64,000 nucleotides of DNA from Bacillus sp. HNG (GCF_003400205.1 NZ_QUQV01000009.1:120321-184320), one strand, 5' to 3'; shown: positions 12,547 to 23,175, counted from the stretch's first letter. Notes: a model not told the origin generated them from the letters alone. A program made the numbers and translations.

Positions 12547-13287
12547 ATGAAGATCAAATTACCTCAGCCTTTCTTTTTTGAAGGAGGAGAAAGAGCCGTT
12601 TTATTACTACATGGATTTACTGGAAATTCAGCAGACGTAAGGATGCTAGGTAGATTTCTTGAAAATAGGGGCTATACGTGTCATGCACCGATTTATAAAG
12701 GACATGGTGTCCCACCGGAAGAATTGGTGCATACCGGTCCTGAGGATTGGTGGGAAGACGTCATGAACGCCTATCAATTTTTGAAAAATAAAGGATACGA
12801 TAAAATTGCAGTAGCCGGATTGTCACTTGGCGGGGTATTTTCCCTAAAATTGGGTTACACTGTACCTATAAAAGGGATTGTGACCATGTGTGCCCCTATG
12901 TATCTAAAAAGTGAAGAAGTTATGTATGAGGGTGTCGTTGAATTTGCACGTGAATACAAGCGATTCGAGGGGAAATCTCCAGAGCAAATCGACAAGGAAA
13001 TCGAAGAATTCAAAAAGACCCCGATGAATACGTTGAAAGCACTGCAGGAGCTAATCGCGGAAGTCCGTAACAATGTCGATATGATTTATTCTCCGACCTT
13101 TGTTGCGCAGGCGCGTCATGACAAAATGATAAATCCGGATAGCGCAAATATTATTTATGAAGCGATAGAAAATGATTTTAAAAAGATCAAATGGTACGAG
13201 GAATCAGGACATGTCATTACCCTAGACAAAGAACGTGACCAGCTGCATGAGGATGTGTATGCATTTTTAGAGCAGTTAGATTGGTAA
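12547..13287 (+). CDS. est: Carboxylesterase (Est30/YvaK type)
   Basis: The 246-residue alpha/beta hydrolase matches the length of Est30-type carboxylesterases. The nucleophile elbow GLSLGG (Ser near 92), the oxyanion HGFTGN and the late ARHDKMI (Asp) and SGHVITLD (His) complete the triad. It hydrolyses short to medium acyl esters in the cytosol; the natural substrate is unknown. The ATG at 12547 follows AAAGGAG; an in-frame start at 12433 lies in repeat-like sequence. It is 15 bp before rnr and likely co-transcribed. Confidence 0.92.
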   Translation: MKIKLPQPFFFEGGERAVLLLHGFTGNSADVRMLGRFLENRGYTCHAPIYKGHGVPPEELVHTGPEDWWEDVMNAYQFLKNKGYDKIAVAGLSLGGVFSLKLGYTVPIKGIVTMCAPMYLKSEEVMYEGVVEFAREYKRFEGKSPEQIDKEIEEFKKTPMNTLKALQELIAEVRNNVDMIYSPTFVAQARHDKMINPDSANIIYEAIENDFKKIKWYEESGHVITLDKERDQLHEDVYAFLEQLDW

Positions 13288-13302
13288 CGGGAGGGATAAA
13301 AA

Positions 13303-15645
13303 ATGGAACAGGAAATCCAAAATCATATTAATAAATTATTAGAATTTATGAAGGAAGAAGCATACAAACCGTTAACCGTCCAAGAGCTTGAGGTGGCATT
13401 TGGAATCTCAGGATCGGAGGATTTTAAAGAGTTTGTCAAAGCCCTTGTTGTAATGGAGGAACAGGGATTAGTCGTTCGAACCCGTAGTAATCGCTATGGT
13501 CTTCCGGAAAAAATGAACCTTGTTCGCGGGACACTCACAGGTCATGCGAAGGGGTTTGCATTCGTGGTGCCAGATGACAAAACTATGGATGACGTATTTA
13601 TTCCACCAAATGAGTTGAAAAATGCGATGCATGGGGATACCGTGCTTGTTCGAATTAATTCTGAATCTTCCGGTCAACGAAAGGAAGGTACAGTTGTTCG
13701 GATTATTGAGCATGGTATCAAAACGATTGTTGGTACATATACCGAAAGTAAAAACTTCGGCTTCGTCATTCCAGATGATAAAAAAATCACCAATGATATT
13801 TTCATTCCGAAGCAAGCGTCAAATGGTGCGATTGAAGGACATAAGGTAGTTGTGAAACTCGTCACGTATCCTGAAGGAAGAATGAGTGCAGAAGGTGAAG
13901 TTATTCAAATTTTAGGTCATAAAAATGACCCTGGAATTGATATTCTTTCTGTCATTCATAAGCACGGACTCCCAGAGGAATTTCCGGGAGAAGTATTGGA
14001 GCAGGCGAATAACACCCCTGATTCCATCGATCCAAGAGAGCTTGAAAATCGACGCGATTTACGAAATGAAGTCATCGTGACAATTGATGGCGCCGATGCA
14101 AAAGATTTGGATGACGCCGTGACGGTTACGAAGCTTGAAAATGGGAATTACAAGCTCGGTGTACACATTGCGGACGTCACTCATTATGTGACAGAAGGTT
14201 CTCCTATCGATAAAGAAGCAAGTGACCGTGGAACAAGTATTTATCTTGTTGACCGCGTAATTCCGATGATTCCTCATCGTCTTTCAAATGGCATTTGTTC
14301 CTTAAATCCAAAAGTGGACCGTTTAACCCTGTCTTGTGAGATGGAAGTTGACGGGAACGGTACCGTTGTGAAGCATGATATTTTTCAAAGTGTAATAAAA
14401 ACAACGGAACGAATGACATATGCAGATGTAAATAGCATTTTGGTCGAAAAGGATGAAGAGCTCAGAACTCGCTACGAACCACTTGTTCCAATGTTTGAAG
14501 ATATGGAAAGACTAGCTGCAATCCTTCGTGAAAAACGAATGAAGCGTGGTGCAATTGACTTTGATTTTAAAGAGGCAAAGGTTCTTGTCGATGATGAGGG
14601 TGCACCTTATGACGTTGTCTTACGGGAGCGATCTGTTGGTGAACGTTTAATCGAAGAATTCATGTTGCTAGCAAATGAAACGGTTGCAGAGCATTTCCAC
14701 TGGATGAACGTTCCGTTTATTTATCGGATTCACGAAGATCCGAATGAAGAAAAGCTTAGACGTTTCTTAGAGTTCATCACGAACTTTGGTTATCTTGTAA
14801 GGGGAGCTGGAAATTCGATTCACCCTCGTGCCTTGCAGGAAGTAATTGAAGCCGTTCAAGGGAAACCAGAGGAAATGGTTGTTTCAACCGTTATGCTGCG
14901 CTCAATGAAGCAAGCAAAGTACGATCCAGAAAGTGTCGGACACTTTGGACTTTCAACGGATTTTTATACGCACTTCACGTCACCCATTCGACGTTATCCA
15001 GACTTAATCGTTCATCGATTAATTCGTACCTATTTGATTCAAGGTAAGCTTGACAATGCGACCCAGGATAAATGGAGAGAAAAACTCCCGGAAATTGCAG
15101 AGCATTCCTCAAACATGGAACGCCGTGCGGTTGAAGCTGAGCGTGAAACAGATAGTATGAAAAAGGCAGAATATATGATGGATAAAATCGGTGAGGAATA
15201 CGATGGCATCATTAGCTCTGTGACCAACTTTGGTATGTTTGTGGAGCTACCAAACACTATTGAAGGACTTGTTCACGTCAGCTATCTAACCGATGATTAC
15301 TATCGATATGATGAGAGAAGCTATGCGATGATTGGTGAACGGACCGGTAATGTATTCCGAATTGGAGACGAAATTACGGTTCGTGTCATTAACGTGAATA
15401 AAGATGAACGCTCTGTTGACTTTGAGGTGGTTGGAATGAAAGGTAGCCGCCGCAAGTTTTCAAAGGAACAACCGACAATCATCAAGTCCGATAAAGGAAG
15501 AAATCGACGCAAATCAAATGAGGATGACAAGAAACGTGGTAGTGACAAAGACGGCGAATGGTCAACTCGGAAGCCTCGGAAGAAAAAGAAGAAATATGAT
15601 AATGTGCCACCACAGAAAAGCAAGAAACGGAAAAAGAGAAGATAA
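13303..15645 (+). CDS. rnr: Ribonuclease R
   Basis: This 780-residue 3'-5' exoribonuclease of the RNB family can degrade structured RNA and works with SmpB–tmRNA on non-stop mRNAs. Order of domains: N-terminal winged helix (1-65), two cold-shock domains (about 70-210), the RNB catalytic domain (about 240-590, with [12 protein letters not shown] carrying metal-binding Asp residues) and S1 domain (about 625-705). A very Lys/Arg-rich tail of some 70 residues completes the protein. Neighbours smpB and ssrA lie further along, separated here by an inserted four-gene block. Confidence 0.97.
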   Translation: MEQEIQNHINKLLEFMKEEAYKPLTVQELEVAFGISGSEDFKEFVKALVVMEEQGLVVRTRSNRYGLPEKMNLVRGTLTGHAKGFAFVVPDDKTMDDVFIPPNELKNAMHGDTVLVRINSESSGQRKEGTVVRIIEHGIKTIVGTYTESKNFGFVIPDDKKITNDIFIPKQASNGAIEGHKVVVKLVTYPEGRMSAEGEVIQILGHKNDPGIDILSVIHKHGLPEEFPGEVLEQANNTPDSIDPRELENRRDLRNEVIVTIDGADAKDLDDAVTVTKLENGNYKLGVHIADVTHYVTEGSPIDKEASDRGTSIYLVDRVIPMIPHRLSNGICSLNPKVDRLTLSCEMEVDGNGTVVKHDIFQSVIKTTERMTYADVNSILVEKDEELRTRYEPLVPMFEDMERLAAILREKRMKRGAIDFDFKEAKVLVDDEGAPYDVVLRERSVGERLIEEFMLLANETVAEHFHWMNVPFIYRIHEDPNEEKLRRFLEFITNFGYLVRGAGNSIHPRALQEVIEAVQGKPEEMVVSTVMLRSMKQAKYDPESVGHFGLSTDFYTHFTSPIRRYPDLIVHRLIRTYLIQGKLDNATQDKWREKLPEIAEHSSNMERRAVEAERETDSMKKAEYMMDKIGEEYDGIISSVTNFGMFVELPNTIEGLVHVSYLTDDYYRYDERSYAMIGERTGNVFRIGDEITVRVINVNKDERSVDFEVVGMKGSRRKFSKEQPTIIKSDKGRNRRKSNEDDKKRGSDKDGEWSTRKPRKKKKKYDNVPPQKSKKRKKRR

Positions 15646-15649
15646 TCGA

Positions 15650-15680
15650 GAGTACCCCACTTATGTGGGGTGCTTTTTTT
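15650..15680 (+). terminator. Terminator after rnr
   Basis: ACCCCAC–ttat–GTGGGGT stem followed by a T7 run. Confidence 0.9.
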
Positions 15681-15712
15681 CTGTATAGTTTATTTAATGG
15701 AACAAATAATAA

Positions 15713-16723
<1,011 letters not shown>

Positions 16724-16737
16724 CGTGGTGAATACGT

Positions 16738-17514
16738 ATGGAAACTAAACCACTATCAAGTATTGAAAAATTAGCACTGTCTCGTCGTGATACATTTCAA
16801 AGTAGTAGGGTGATCTATTTTTTACGAGCCGTGTTAGCCAGTATGTTTATTGGGTTTGGGGTAATCGTTGCCTTTCGAACAGGTAATTTCTTCTTCATGC
16901 AGCAATCACCAGTTGCATTTCCAATAGCAGCCATCACATTCGGTGCCGCAATAATCCTCATTGCATATGGTGGAGGAGATTTATTTACAGGAGATACCTT
17001 TTATTACACGTATGCGGCCTTACGTAAAAAGATGAAATGGAATGTGGTCGGCCAAATGTGGCTTTATAGCTATATTGGATATATAATTGGCGCCATTTTC
17101 TTTGCCTTTTTATTTTACATGACAGGCCTATTCCAAGGTGATTCTGTTAATGAATTTCTATTAACGATTGCCTACAATAAAACACAACTCACCACTTCTC
17201 AATTGTTTTTTCGAGGGATTCTCTGTAACTGGCTTGTGTGCCTTGCCTTTTTTTTACCACTGGGAATGCGTGGAGACGGACCTAAAATATTTATTATGAT
17301 GTTACTTGTATTCTGCTTTTTTATCTCTGGCTATGAACATAGCATTGCGAATATGTGTACGTTTGCCATATCGTATGTGATGAAACATCCGGATTCTGTC
17401 ACAGTCAATGGCGTTATCCACAATTTAATCCCTGTCACCGTTGGGAACCTAATCGGTGGCGGTGGTTTCATGGCATGGATGTATTTCTATGCAAATAAGG
17501 CAAATATTGAATGA
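16738..17514 (+). CDS. Formate/nitrite transporter (FNT) family channel
   Basis: The 258-residue membrane protein has six predicted helices and the FNT landmarks FGAAIILIAYGGGDLFTGD and GILCNWLVCLAFF, with a central ...GYEHSIANM segment providing the conserved His. FNT pentamers pass small monocarboxylates (formate, nitrite, lactate) with protons. Because it follows ldh by 14 bp, export of lactate is a sensible guess but not shown. A terminator follows at 17520. Confidence 0.9.
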   Translation: METKPLSSIEKLALSRRDTFQSSRVIYFLRAVLASMFIGFGVIVAFRTGNFFFMQQSPVAFPIAAITFGAAIILIAYGGGDLFTGDTFYYTYAALRKKMKWNVVGQMWLYSYIGYIIGAIFFAFLFYMTGLFQGDSVNEFLLTIAYNKTQLTTSQLFFRGILCNWLVCLAFFLPLGMRGDGPKIFIMMLLVFCFFISGYEHSIANMCTFAISYVMKHPDSVTVNGVIHNLIPVTVGNLIGGGGFMAWMYFYANKANIE

Positions 17515-17519
17515 AACTC

Positions 17520-17551
17520 GAAAGATCCAGCCGGTGCACTGGATCTTTTTA
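17520..17551 (+). terminator. Terminator of ldh–FNT operon
   Basis: AAAGATCCA–gccggtgcac–TGGATCTTT with a T-run. Confidence 0.9.
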
Positions 17552-17618
17552 TATGAAAAATATTCCAATTACAATCTAAATGAATTATACTTGTGTAAAT
17601 TATAAGGGGGTAACTGGG

Positions 17619-18071
17619 ATGGAGGATTGTTTTATTTGTAAAAAACACAATGGTTTGATTCAAACCGCTGGGGAGACGATATATGAAGATGAGCTTGTTT
17701 ATGTAGGACACATTGATCATAATGGTGAAGATAGTTACCTAGGTCATATTATGATTGATTTAAAAAGACATGCTCCAACTCTTGCTGATCTGACAATAGA
17801 GGAAGCGAAGGCATTTGGTATCATTATGGCAAGAGTGAGTAATGCATTAAAAGAAAGCGAACAAGCAGAACATATTTATTCTTTTGTTTCAGGAAATGCG
17901 GTTCCTCATCTTCACATGCATATTGTCCCGCGCTATCCAAACACGCCGATAGAGTTTTGGGGACCAATGGCTGTATATGATTGGCCACAAGCACCGATGG
18001 GGAATAATGAACAGATTGTGCAGATTTGTAGAAGACTAAAAGGTGCCTTGGAGAAAATAAGCAATGAATGA
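17619..18071 (+). CDS. HIT family nucleotide-binding protein
   Basis: The 150-residue protein has a CFIC pair at the start and the histidine triad HLHMHIVPR at about residue 105. HIT proteins hydrolyse or transfer nucleoside monophosphates from small substrates such as dinucleoside polyphosphates. GGGGG lies before the ATG at 17619; an upstream in-frame ATG at 17580 lacks such a site. Its 3' end overlaps the next gene by 8 nt, which suggests coupled expression with the PP2C-like protein. Confidence 0.88.
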   Translation: MEDCFICKKHNGLIQTAGETIYEDELVYVGHIDHNGEDSYLGHIMIDLKRHAPTLADLTIEEAKAFGIIMARVSNALKESEQAEHIYSFVSGNAVPHLHMHIVPRYPNTPIEFWGPMAVYDWPQAPMGNNEQIVQICRRLKGALEKISNE

Positions 18072-18861
18072 TTTTACATGGGGTGGTTCAGAGATTCATT
18101 TCATTGATACATTATCTGTTCAAAAACAAGGGAACATAACCATAGGCCGATTCGGTGGCAATTCTTCAGCAGGTCAAATCAAAAATGAAGATGGGTGCCT
18201 TGTCTGGCAGAATGAACAGCAGGATTGGGAGTTCGTGATTCTCATGGATGCACATCACACCGCTGAAAGTGCAGAATTGATTGTACAGGAATTTACGAAA
18301 CAGCAAGCTTCAATAAAGTCTGTGTTTTCTGGAACACTCAAGGAGACCTTTAAGAATATCGAAGAGACGGTGCTTCAAATTTTTCAGAATCCTGAATTTC
18401 TAGGCAACTGCCGGAAAGTTAGAGGTTCTACCTCATGTCTTATGGTTCTTAGAAAAGATAAATACATTTGGTGGTTTTCAGTTGGTGATTGTATCTTGTA
18501 CTTATTTCATCCAGAGTTAGAGAGACTCGGACAATATCAAGTGAATCAACGTCATTTTTTTGAATGGATCGGCCAGGTGAACACCTTCGAACTGCCTGTC
18601 CCATGCTACAGTTCTGGAAGAAAAGAACTAAGGAAAGGCAATAACCATATATTTTTAACAACAGATGGTTTAATTGAATGTCCTGGTTTACCTTATAATC
18701 ACCCTGAAAAGATACAAAAAGAATTTTTAGATCGCTCAAATGAATATGCCGTTGAAGCATTATTAATGAAAATCCAATCACTCAACGTAAGAGACAGCAC
18801 GACAGTCATTTCTTGGTTTGTGAATTCCGATCAAGAAGCAAGTTTACCTTGCAATCAATAA
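18064..18861 (+). CDS. PP2C-like protein phosphatase domain protein
   Basis: The 265-residue soluble protein shows PP2C-type landmarks in order: MDAHH (in place of the DGHGG metal motif), RGSTSCLMVL, FSVGDCILYL, LTTDGLIE and RDSTTVISW. These correspond to the Ser/Thr phosphatase core, although the first metal motif is altered (DAHH), so activity is uncertain. It overlaps the HIT gene and is followed by smpB 67 bp later. Substrate unknown. A sensor or regulatory phosphatase role linked to the HIT protein is possible. Confidence 0.75.
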   Translation: MNDFTWGGSEIHFIDTLSVQKQGNITIGRFGGNSSAGQIKNEDGCLVWQNEQQDWEFVILMDAHHTAESAELIVQEFTKQQASIKSVFSGTLKETFKNIEETVLQIFQNPEFLGNCRKVRGSTSCLMVLRKDKYIWWFSVGDCILYLFHPELERLGQYQVNQRHFFEWIGQVNTFELPVPCYSSGRKELRKGNNHIFLTTDGLIECPGLPYNHPEKIQKEFLDRSNEYAVEALLMKIQSLNVRDSTTVISWFVNSDQEASLPCNQ

Positions 18862-18928
18862 GCCTTTCCTTGAGATGTTGTCCATTATTTGCTAAAATAG
18901 AAGGTACCGTCTTAAGGGGGAAATCAAT

Positions 18929-19396
18929 ATGCCAAAAGGTGTAGGCAAGGTAATCGCACAAAACAAAAAAGCAAATCATGATTATTTTATCGAAGAAACC
19001 TATGAAACAGGAATCGTGCTTCAAGGGACTGAAATCAAATCCCTTCGTAATGGCCGTGCAAACCTAAAGGATTCATATGCTCGTGTTCATAACGGTGAAG
19101 TATACCTGTATAACATGCATATTAGCCCTTATGAGCAAGGTAACCGATATAATCATGATCCACTGCGGACACGTAAGCTACTTCTTCATCGAAAAGAAAT
19201 CAACAAACTGATTGGACTGACAAAAGAAGAAGGCTATGCACTTGTGCCAATTAAGATCTATTTAAAAAATGGCTATGCAAAGCTGTTATTAGGTCTTGGT
19301 AAAGGTAAGAAAAAGTATGACAAACGTGAAGACCTCAAGAAAAAAGAAGCAAAACGTGATATCGAGCGTGCCTTCAGAGAAAGACAGAAGATGTAA
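18929..19396 (+). CDS. smpB: SsrA-binding protein SmpB
   Basis: The 155-residue protein has the beta-barrel core ([24 protein letters not shown], positions about 11-34, then LKDSYARV) and the basic C-terminal tail ([21 protein letters not shown]). SmpB binds tmRNA and brings it to stalled ribosomes. The ATG follows AAGGGGGAAATCAAT. Its RNA partner ssrA begins about 150 bp downstream. Confidence 0.98.
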   Translation: MPKGVGKVIAQNKKANHDYFIEETYETGIVLQGTEIKSLRNGRANLKDSYARVHNGEVYLYNMHISPYEQGNRYNHDPLRTRKLLLHRKEINKLIGLTKEEGYALVPIKIYLKNGYAKLLLGLGKGKKKYDKREDLKKKEAKRDIERAFRERQKM

Positions 19397-19423
19397 TCTG
19401 CCACTTCTTACAATAACTTACAA

Positions 19424-19451
19424 TTGAAATTGTGAGGACATGTGCTATAAT
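19424..19451 (+). promoter_or_regulatory. Likely ssrA promoter
   Basis: TTGAAA (19424-19429), a 16-bp spacer, and extended TGC-TATAAT (-10 at 19446-19451). Transcription would start about 95 nt before the mature tmRNA 5' end, which must then be made by processing. Confidence 0.7.
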
Positions 19452-19552
19452 AAGACATGTGGTTGACAATTGAATAGTCAACGAAAGCAAGAACACTTCA
19501 TCCGAAACACCCAGATAACTGGTGATTAAGTTCATCATTATCATTTTATAAT

Positions 19553-20191
19553 GGGGACGCTACGGATTCGACAGGGGTAGTTTGAGCTTAAGTTGCGAGT
19601 CGAGGGGATCGGCCTCGTTAAAACGTCAAAGCCAATAACTGGCAAAGAAAACAACAATTTCGCTTTAGCTGCTTAATAACAGCTTAGCGGTTCCTCCCTC
19701 CATCGCCCATGTGGTAGGGTCAGGGACTCACTCTTAGTGGGCTACGCCGGAGTTCGCCGTCTGAGGACAAAGGAAGAGAACAACCAGACTAGCTGCTTGG
19801 AAGCCTGTCGATAGGCTGAAGAGTTAGCGAAACGCTAATATATCGACTACACTCGTAGATGCTTAAGTGCCAATATCTTTGGACGTGGGTTCGATTAGTA
19901 ATTAGTCGCCTTATGTGGTAACACATAAGTGATAATCCGGCTTTATCGGTGAAACCTAAGTCGCACTCGATGTGATAAGGCAATGCCGAGCGGTATGTAG
20001 AGCAATCTAACAGCCGTGTATCGACTTATAGGCTGCCATGAAACCATGGTAGTACTAGGATGCGAAATTCTACCTGAACAGGTACAAAATATGTTTCGCA
20101 TAAGACGCCGGAGGACCTGGAACTTTCAGGTTCAAGATATAGTCAGTGCCATGACGAAAGCATGGAAAAGCACGTCCCACCGTCTCCACCA
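19553..20191 (+). ncRNA. ssrA: tmRNA (ssrA), interrupted by a group I intron
   Basis: The 5' GGGGACGCTACGGATTCGAC and 3' CGTCTCCACCA ends pair as the tRNA-like acceptor. The message part reads GGC AAA GAA ... GCT GCT TAA TAA (19641-19676), giving the tag A-GKENNNFALAA, shorter than the tag of B. subtilis. The T-arm is split: GTGGG-TTCGAT ends at 19895 and T-CCCAC resumes at 20175. Joining them restores a 5-bp stem and 7-nt TTCGATT loop and a mature RNA of about 360 nt. It follows smpB, as is common. Confidence 0.95.
19896..20174 (+). ncRNA. Group I intron inside the ssrA T-loop
   Basis: The 279-nt insert ends with G before the 3' exon. P1 can form between exon CGAT|TA (19892-19897) and TAGTCG (19903-19908), placing U19895 opposite G19905 as the splice-site U·G pair. 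Core phrases GGTGAAACCTAAGTCGC, AAGGCAATGCCGAGC and CAAGATATAGTCAGTGCC match the P3/P4–P6/P7 strands of subgroup IA introns. It contains no credible ORF, so it would be a small self-splicing intron without its own endonuclease. Confidence 0.88.
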
Positions 20192-20231
20192 AATACATAT
20201 ACTTGGTGGTTAAATACTCAATTGAAACTTT

Positions 20232-20388
20232 AAGCATAAGTCTGCATGAATTGAAGGCTTATGCTTTATAAAACTATGTGCAAAATTATGCTTAAAATTG
20301 TGACCTGAATCATAAGTTTTCCTCTATGGCAAGGTTATGCTTAAAAGGGTTAGAACCAACATTTCTAAGTGTTGATTCTAACCCTTTT
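20232..20388 (+). terminator. Two hairpins downstream of ssrA
   Basis: AAGCATAAG (20232-20240) pairs with CTTATGCTT (20258-20266). Further on, AAAAGGGTTAGAA (20343-20355) pairs with TTCTAACCCTTTT (20376-20388). The second is a strong, nearly symmetrical terminator. The rest of 20192-20538 shows no gene. Confidence 0.7.
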
Positions 20389-20538
20389 GGTGCGTAATTG
20401 TAATAATCTCTGAACTCTTGTCATGTTCCTCCTAGTTAGATACACTTCAAATAGTTGCGAAATCACAAGTCTTTACTTAATTATTTGTCTTTAATTTAAA
20501 TGATATTGATGTTTAATTACTTCAAAAACATTTTGTAA

Positions 20539-20913
20539 TACTTTTTATTATGTTCCACAATCCTATTTGCATTATTGTCGACTTTACATCCCAATTTTGT
20601 ACCTTTAAGTTATATATTCGCGAGTATTGGCTTTACAGCACTTTCTACCAGTATTTCTAACGAAGTTACAAGAATCTTACCATTGGATCAAATCGGTTCG
20701 GGAATAGGGACAGTTCTATTAATACAATTTTTAGGTGGTAGCCTTGGGGTTACAATTTCTGGATTATTATTAACAATTCAAGATAATTTTTCTTTAGAAA
20801 TTGTTTATCGAAATATTTATATTAGTTTTTCCTTTGTCTGTATTTTGGCAGGACTAACGTACCGTTTATATTATCAAAGAGCTAAGTTAAAGAAGCAAAG
20901 TGAACTTGTATAA
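20539..20913 (+). pseudogene. C-terminal remnant of an MFS drug-type exporter
   Basis: About 125 residues are open from after a TAA at 20536 to the stop at 20911. The sequence (ILPLDQIGSGIGTVLLIQFL, GGSLGVTISGLLL, then a last membrane helix) is that of the final helices of a 14-helix DHA2-type major facilitator such as TetA(L)-like exporters. No start or N-terminal part exists upstream, and ssrA lies just before. It is a fragment and most likely nonfunctional. It marks the beginning of the accessory region. Confidence 0.75.
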
Positions 20914-21015
20914 TTTCTAGAAGAAGTATGGATTGAAAATACGATATTTCTTGAAATACTAAAATAATATTTATTTCGAAAGGGGATTTGTTAAGGTGGC
21001 GGAACTTTAAAAAGA

Positions 21016-21057
21016 AGCTATTCCAATGAGGGGGACCTGTTTGGAATAGCTTTTTTC
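21016..21057 (+). terminator. Terminator after the MFS remnant
   Basis: AGCTATTCCA (21016-21025) and TGGAATAGCT (21042-21051) form a perfect 10-bp stem followed by a T-run. Confidence 0.85.
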
Positions 21058-21074
21058 TATAGTACATTTTCTAG

Positions 21075-21105
21075 GTGGATGGTTGAAATGAATGATTAGT
21101 GGATG
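21075..21105 (+). promoter_or_regulatory. MocR-type composite site A (upstream of dapA)
   Basis: GTGGATGG at 21075 and GTGGATG at 21099 are direct repeats 24 bp apart, as in six other sites of this window. The expected -10 about 30 bp on is weak here (TAGCAT near 21129), and a TATAAT lies at 21159. The nearest gene downstream is dapA. Confidence 0.65.
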
Positions 21106-21208
21106 TTCTATAACATTCAAAAACAAGATAGCATTAATCTCGATAGACGAATAATTGTATAATAATGCCACTTTTTTTAACATTAATTGTATAGGGAGAG
21201 GAATATCT

Positions 21209-22093
21209 ATGACTGAATTTGGTCGACTTATGACAGCTATGGTGACACCTTTTAATGATGAATTGAAAATTGATTATGAAAAAACGGATAAATTAATTGA
21301 GCACTTAATAAAAACAGGTACGGATACGATTGTAGTTTGCGGTACCACAGGTGAGCCATCAACATTATCAAACGAAGAAAAGTTATCATTGATTAAGTTT
21401 GCAGTTGAACAGGTAAAAGGTCGTTGTAAAGTGATAGCGAGTACAGGTACAAATAATACAAGAGTCTCTGTTGAGTTAACCAAAAAGGCAACAAAGATTG
21501 GTGTTGATGGGATTTTGCTAGTTAGCCCATATTACAATAAACCCTCACAAGAAGGTTTATATCAGCATTTTAAGACTATCGCAGAGTCTACTCATCTCCC
21601 CATTATGCTCTATAATATTCCAGGAAGAACGGCTATTAACATTTCTCCAGAAACCATCATACGATTATCCAAAATAAATAATATTACTTCGGTTAAGGAA
21701 GCAAGTGGTGATCTTTCTGCGGCTGCCTACTTACTTGACAAAGCTCCAGAAGGTTTTAAGGTTTATTCTGGGGACGATAGTTTAGCACTGCCTTTACTAA
21801 GTATAGGAGGACACGGTGTTGTAAGTGTAGCTAGCCATGTTATAGGTCATCAAATAAAAACCATGATTGATAACTTCTTGTCAGGAAAAGTCGAAGAAGC
21901 TGCACATATGCACCGCAAAATGCTTCCTACCTTTGAAGGACTTTTTGTTACTACTAATCCATCACCTGTCAAATATGCATTAGAAATGCAAGGAATTCAT
22001 GTCGGATCAGTAAGATTACCACTTGTCCCCGTTAATGAACAAGAGGCTGAATATATCACTTCTATTTTAGAGCACTTTCAAAAAGACAACTAA
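21209..22093 (+). CDS. dapA: 4-hydroxy-tetrahydrodipicolinate synthase
   Basis: The 294-residue class I aldolase condenses pyruvate with aspartate semialdehyde for lysine and diaminopimelate synthesis. Visible are GTTGEPSTL, PYYNKPSQEGL (catalytic Tyr), YNIPGRT and the Schiff-base Lys in SVKEASGD. AGGGAGAGG precedes the ATG at 21209. In Bacillus dapA usually sits with asd and dapG; here it is alone behind a MocR-type site, so it may be a second, conditionally expressed copy or a related pyruvate aldolase. Confidence 0.9.
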   Translation: MTEFGRLMTAMVTPFNDELKIDYEKTDKLIEHLIKTGTDTIVVCGTTGEPSTLSNEEKLSLIKFAVEQVKGRCKVIASTGTNNTRVSVELTKKATKIGVDGILLVSPYYNKPSQEGLYQHFKTIAESTHLPIMLYNIPGRTAINISPETIIRLSKINNITSVKEASGDLSAAAYLLDKAPEGFKVYSGDDSLALPLLSIGGHGVVSVASHVIGHQIKTMIDNFLSGKVEEAAHMHRKMLPTFEGLFVTTNPSPVKYALEMQGIHVGSVRLPLVPVNEQEAEYITSILEHFQKDN

Positions 22094-22104
22094 AAATAGA
22101 TTCA

Positions 22105-22150
22105 GGGTTGATTAGGAGTCAGTATTAATAGACTTCTAATCAACCCTTTA
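22105..22150. terminator. Bidirectional terminator between dapA and the sco operon
   Basis: GGGTTGATTAG-GAGTC pairs with GACTTCTAATCAACCC around a 10-nt loop and ends in TTTATA, stopping both converging units. Confidence 0.88.
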
Positions 22151-22156
22151 TACAAT

Positions 22157-22492
22157 CTACCAATTATCCCACTTTTTCTCTATCCATCCTATTTCTTTTA
22201 ACAGATTTTCGAAAAGTGAATCATGTTCAGCTTTAAACGCTTCTTCTGTACAAAAAGAATGAGGTTTATAGTCTAAATCTTGTCCTCTTTGAAGAGTACC
22301 TTCCTCTAGAAAATTAGTTGCATTTGATTTTTCAAAACATATAGGGGCGATGTACGTTTTATATGTATGTTCTAGAATAACCCTTGTGTCTTTAGACGGA
22401 TGAGTTGCCTTAGGGATTAGTAAACTAGCACCGATACCAATTACGCAAATAAATGCAATCATCCACAGGAATCTTTTTTTCCTTTTATTCAT
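22157..22492 (-). CDS. Membrane-anchored protein of unknown function, co-transcribed with sco
   Basis: This 111-residue protein has one N-terminal transmembrane helix (about 8-26, after a KRKKR stretch), so the rest faces outside. The outer part carries two Cys (APICFEK and SFCTEEA) that could form a disulfide or hold a metal. Its start overlaps the 3' end of sco by 8 nt, which points to joint function, perhaps in cytochrome oxidase assembly. I do not recognise the family. Confidence 0.75.
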   Translation of the reverse strand: MNKRKKRFLWMIAFICVIGIGASLLIPKATHPSKDTRVILEHTYKTYIAPICFEKSNATNFLEEGTLQRGQDLDYKPHSFCTEEAFKAEHDSLFENLLKEIGWIEKKWDNW

Positions 22493-23078
22493 TCGTTGAT
22501 TCCATTGAGATTAGTATTTTTGCGTCATTGATAATGTCATCATAGGGAACAGTCATCCCATCATAATCTTTTACCACTTTACCCTCTTGATCTAAAAGAT
22601 AAAAGGAGGTACCGTGTAGGACTTGGTTATCAGTTTCTGGTTTTTTTACAATGGTCTTAAAATTTTTCATGGCATAATCTTCAATAAATTCTTGTGAGTA
22701 GCCAGTTAATAAGTGCCAGTTTGATAAGTCACCATCGAAATTTAAAACATACTCTTTTAACTTTTCTGGTGTATCAACAGTTGGGTCAACACTGAATGAA
22801 ACAAACTCTACATCTAATTCTTTTTCTTCCATTAGTCCTTGAAGTTTGCTCATATTTGCCGTCATTGGTAAACACACTGTTGCGCAATTCGTAAAGATGA
22901 AATCAGCGATCCACACTTTCCCTTTTAAATCATTCAAGTCCATTTCTTTTCCTTCTTCGTTAATAGCGGATAAATTCTTTATTTCCCAATTAAGAGGTTT
23001 TTTTATGCTGTTATCTCCACAGCCGACAAGTGCTAGGCAAAGGAGTAAAACAGAAGTACACCATAGATTTTTTTGCAT
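22485..23078 (-). CDS. SCO1/SenC family copper chaperone lipoprotein
   Basis: About 197 residues. The N-terminal signal ends in a lipobox (LALVGCG), so it is anchored outside the membrane. The thioredoxin-like domain has the copper ligands CATVC and the distant His in LHGTSFYLLD. Sco proteins help fill the CuA centre of cytochrome c oxidase or act as thiol reductases. The ATG at 23078 was preferred over a GTG three codons earlier because AAAGGGTG then has proper spacing. It is preceded by a MocR-type site. The only oxidase in this window, Qox, lacks CuA, so the target must lie elsewhere or the role is redox. Confidence 0.9.
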   Translation of the reverse strand: MQKNLWCTSVLLLCLALVGCGDNSIKKPLNWEIKNLSAINEEGKEMDLNDLKGKVWIADFIFTNCATVCLPMTANMSKLQGLMEEKELDVEFVSFSVDPTVDTPEKLKEYVLNFDGDLSNWHLLTGYSQEFIEDYAMKNFKTIVKKPETDNQVLHGTSFYLLDQEGKVVKDYDGMTVPYDDIINDAKILISMESTNE

Positions 23079-23116
23079 TTGAAGCACCCTTTTTTAAATA
23101 CTGCCCCTTACTTACT

Positions 23117-23175
23117 ATCATAATAAAAATTCAAAAGAAAGAACCATCCATTCCTCTACTACTTTGCTCATCCAC
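23117..23175 (-). promoter_or_regulatory. MocR-type composite site B and promoter of sco
   Basis: On the minus strand GTGGATG starts at 23175 and ATGGATGG at 23151, 24 bp apart. TATGAT (-10) begins at 23122, 29 bp further. No good -35 is present, so activation by the bound regulator is plausible. Confidence 0.78.

Noticed and set aside
20016..20213. 65-aa open frame inside the ssrA intron
   Set aside because: It overlaps conserved intron core and the 3' exon, has no ribosome binding site, and shows no homing endonuclease motif.
20150..20300. Genomic island attachment site at the 3' end of ssrA
   Set aside because: ssrA is a common integration site and accessory DNA follows, but no repeat of the ssrA 3' end and no integrase gene were found in the window.
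20986..21057. Possible T-box leader (AAGGTGG before a terminator) upstream of dapA
   Set aside because: The T-box core GGTACCGCG is absent, no specifier stem was found, and the terminator is more simply the end of the MFS remnant unit.
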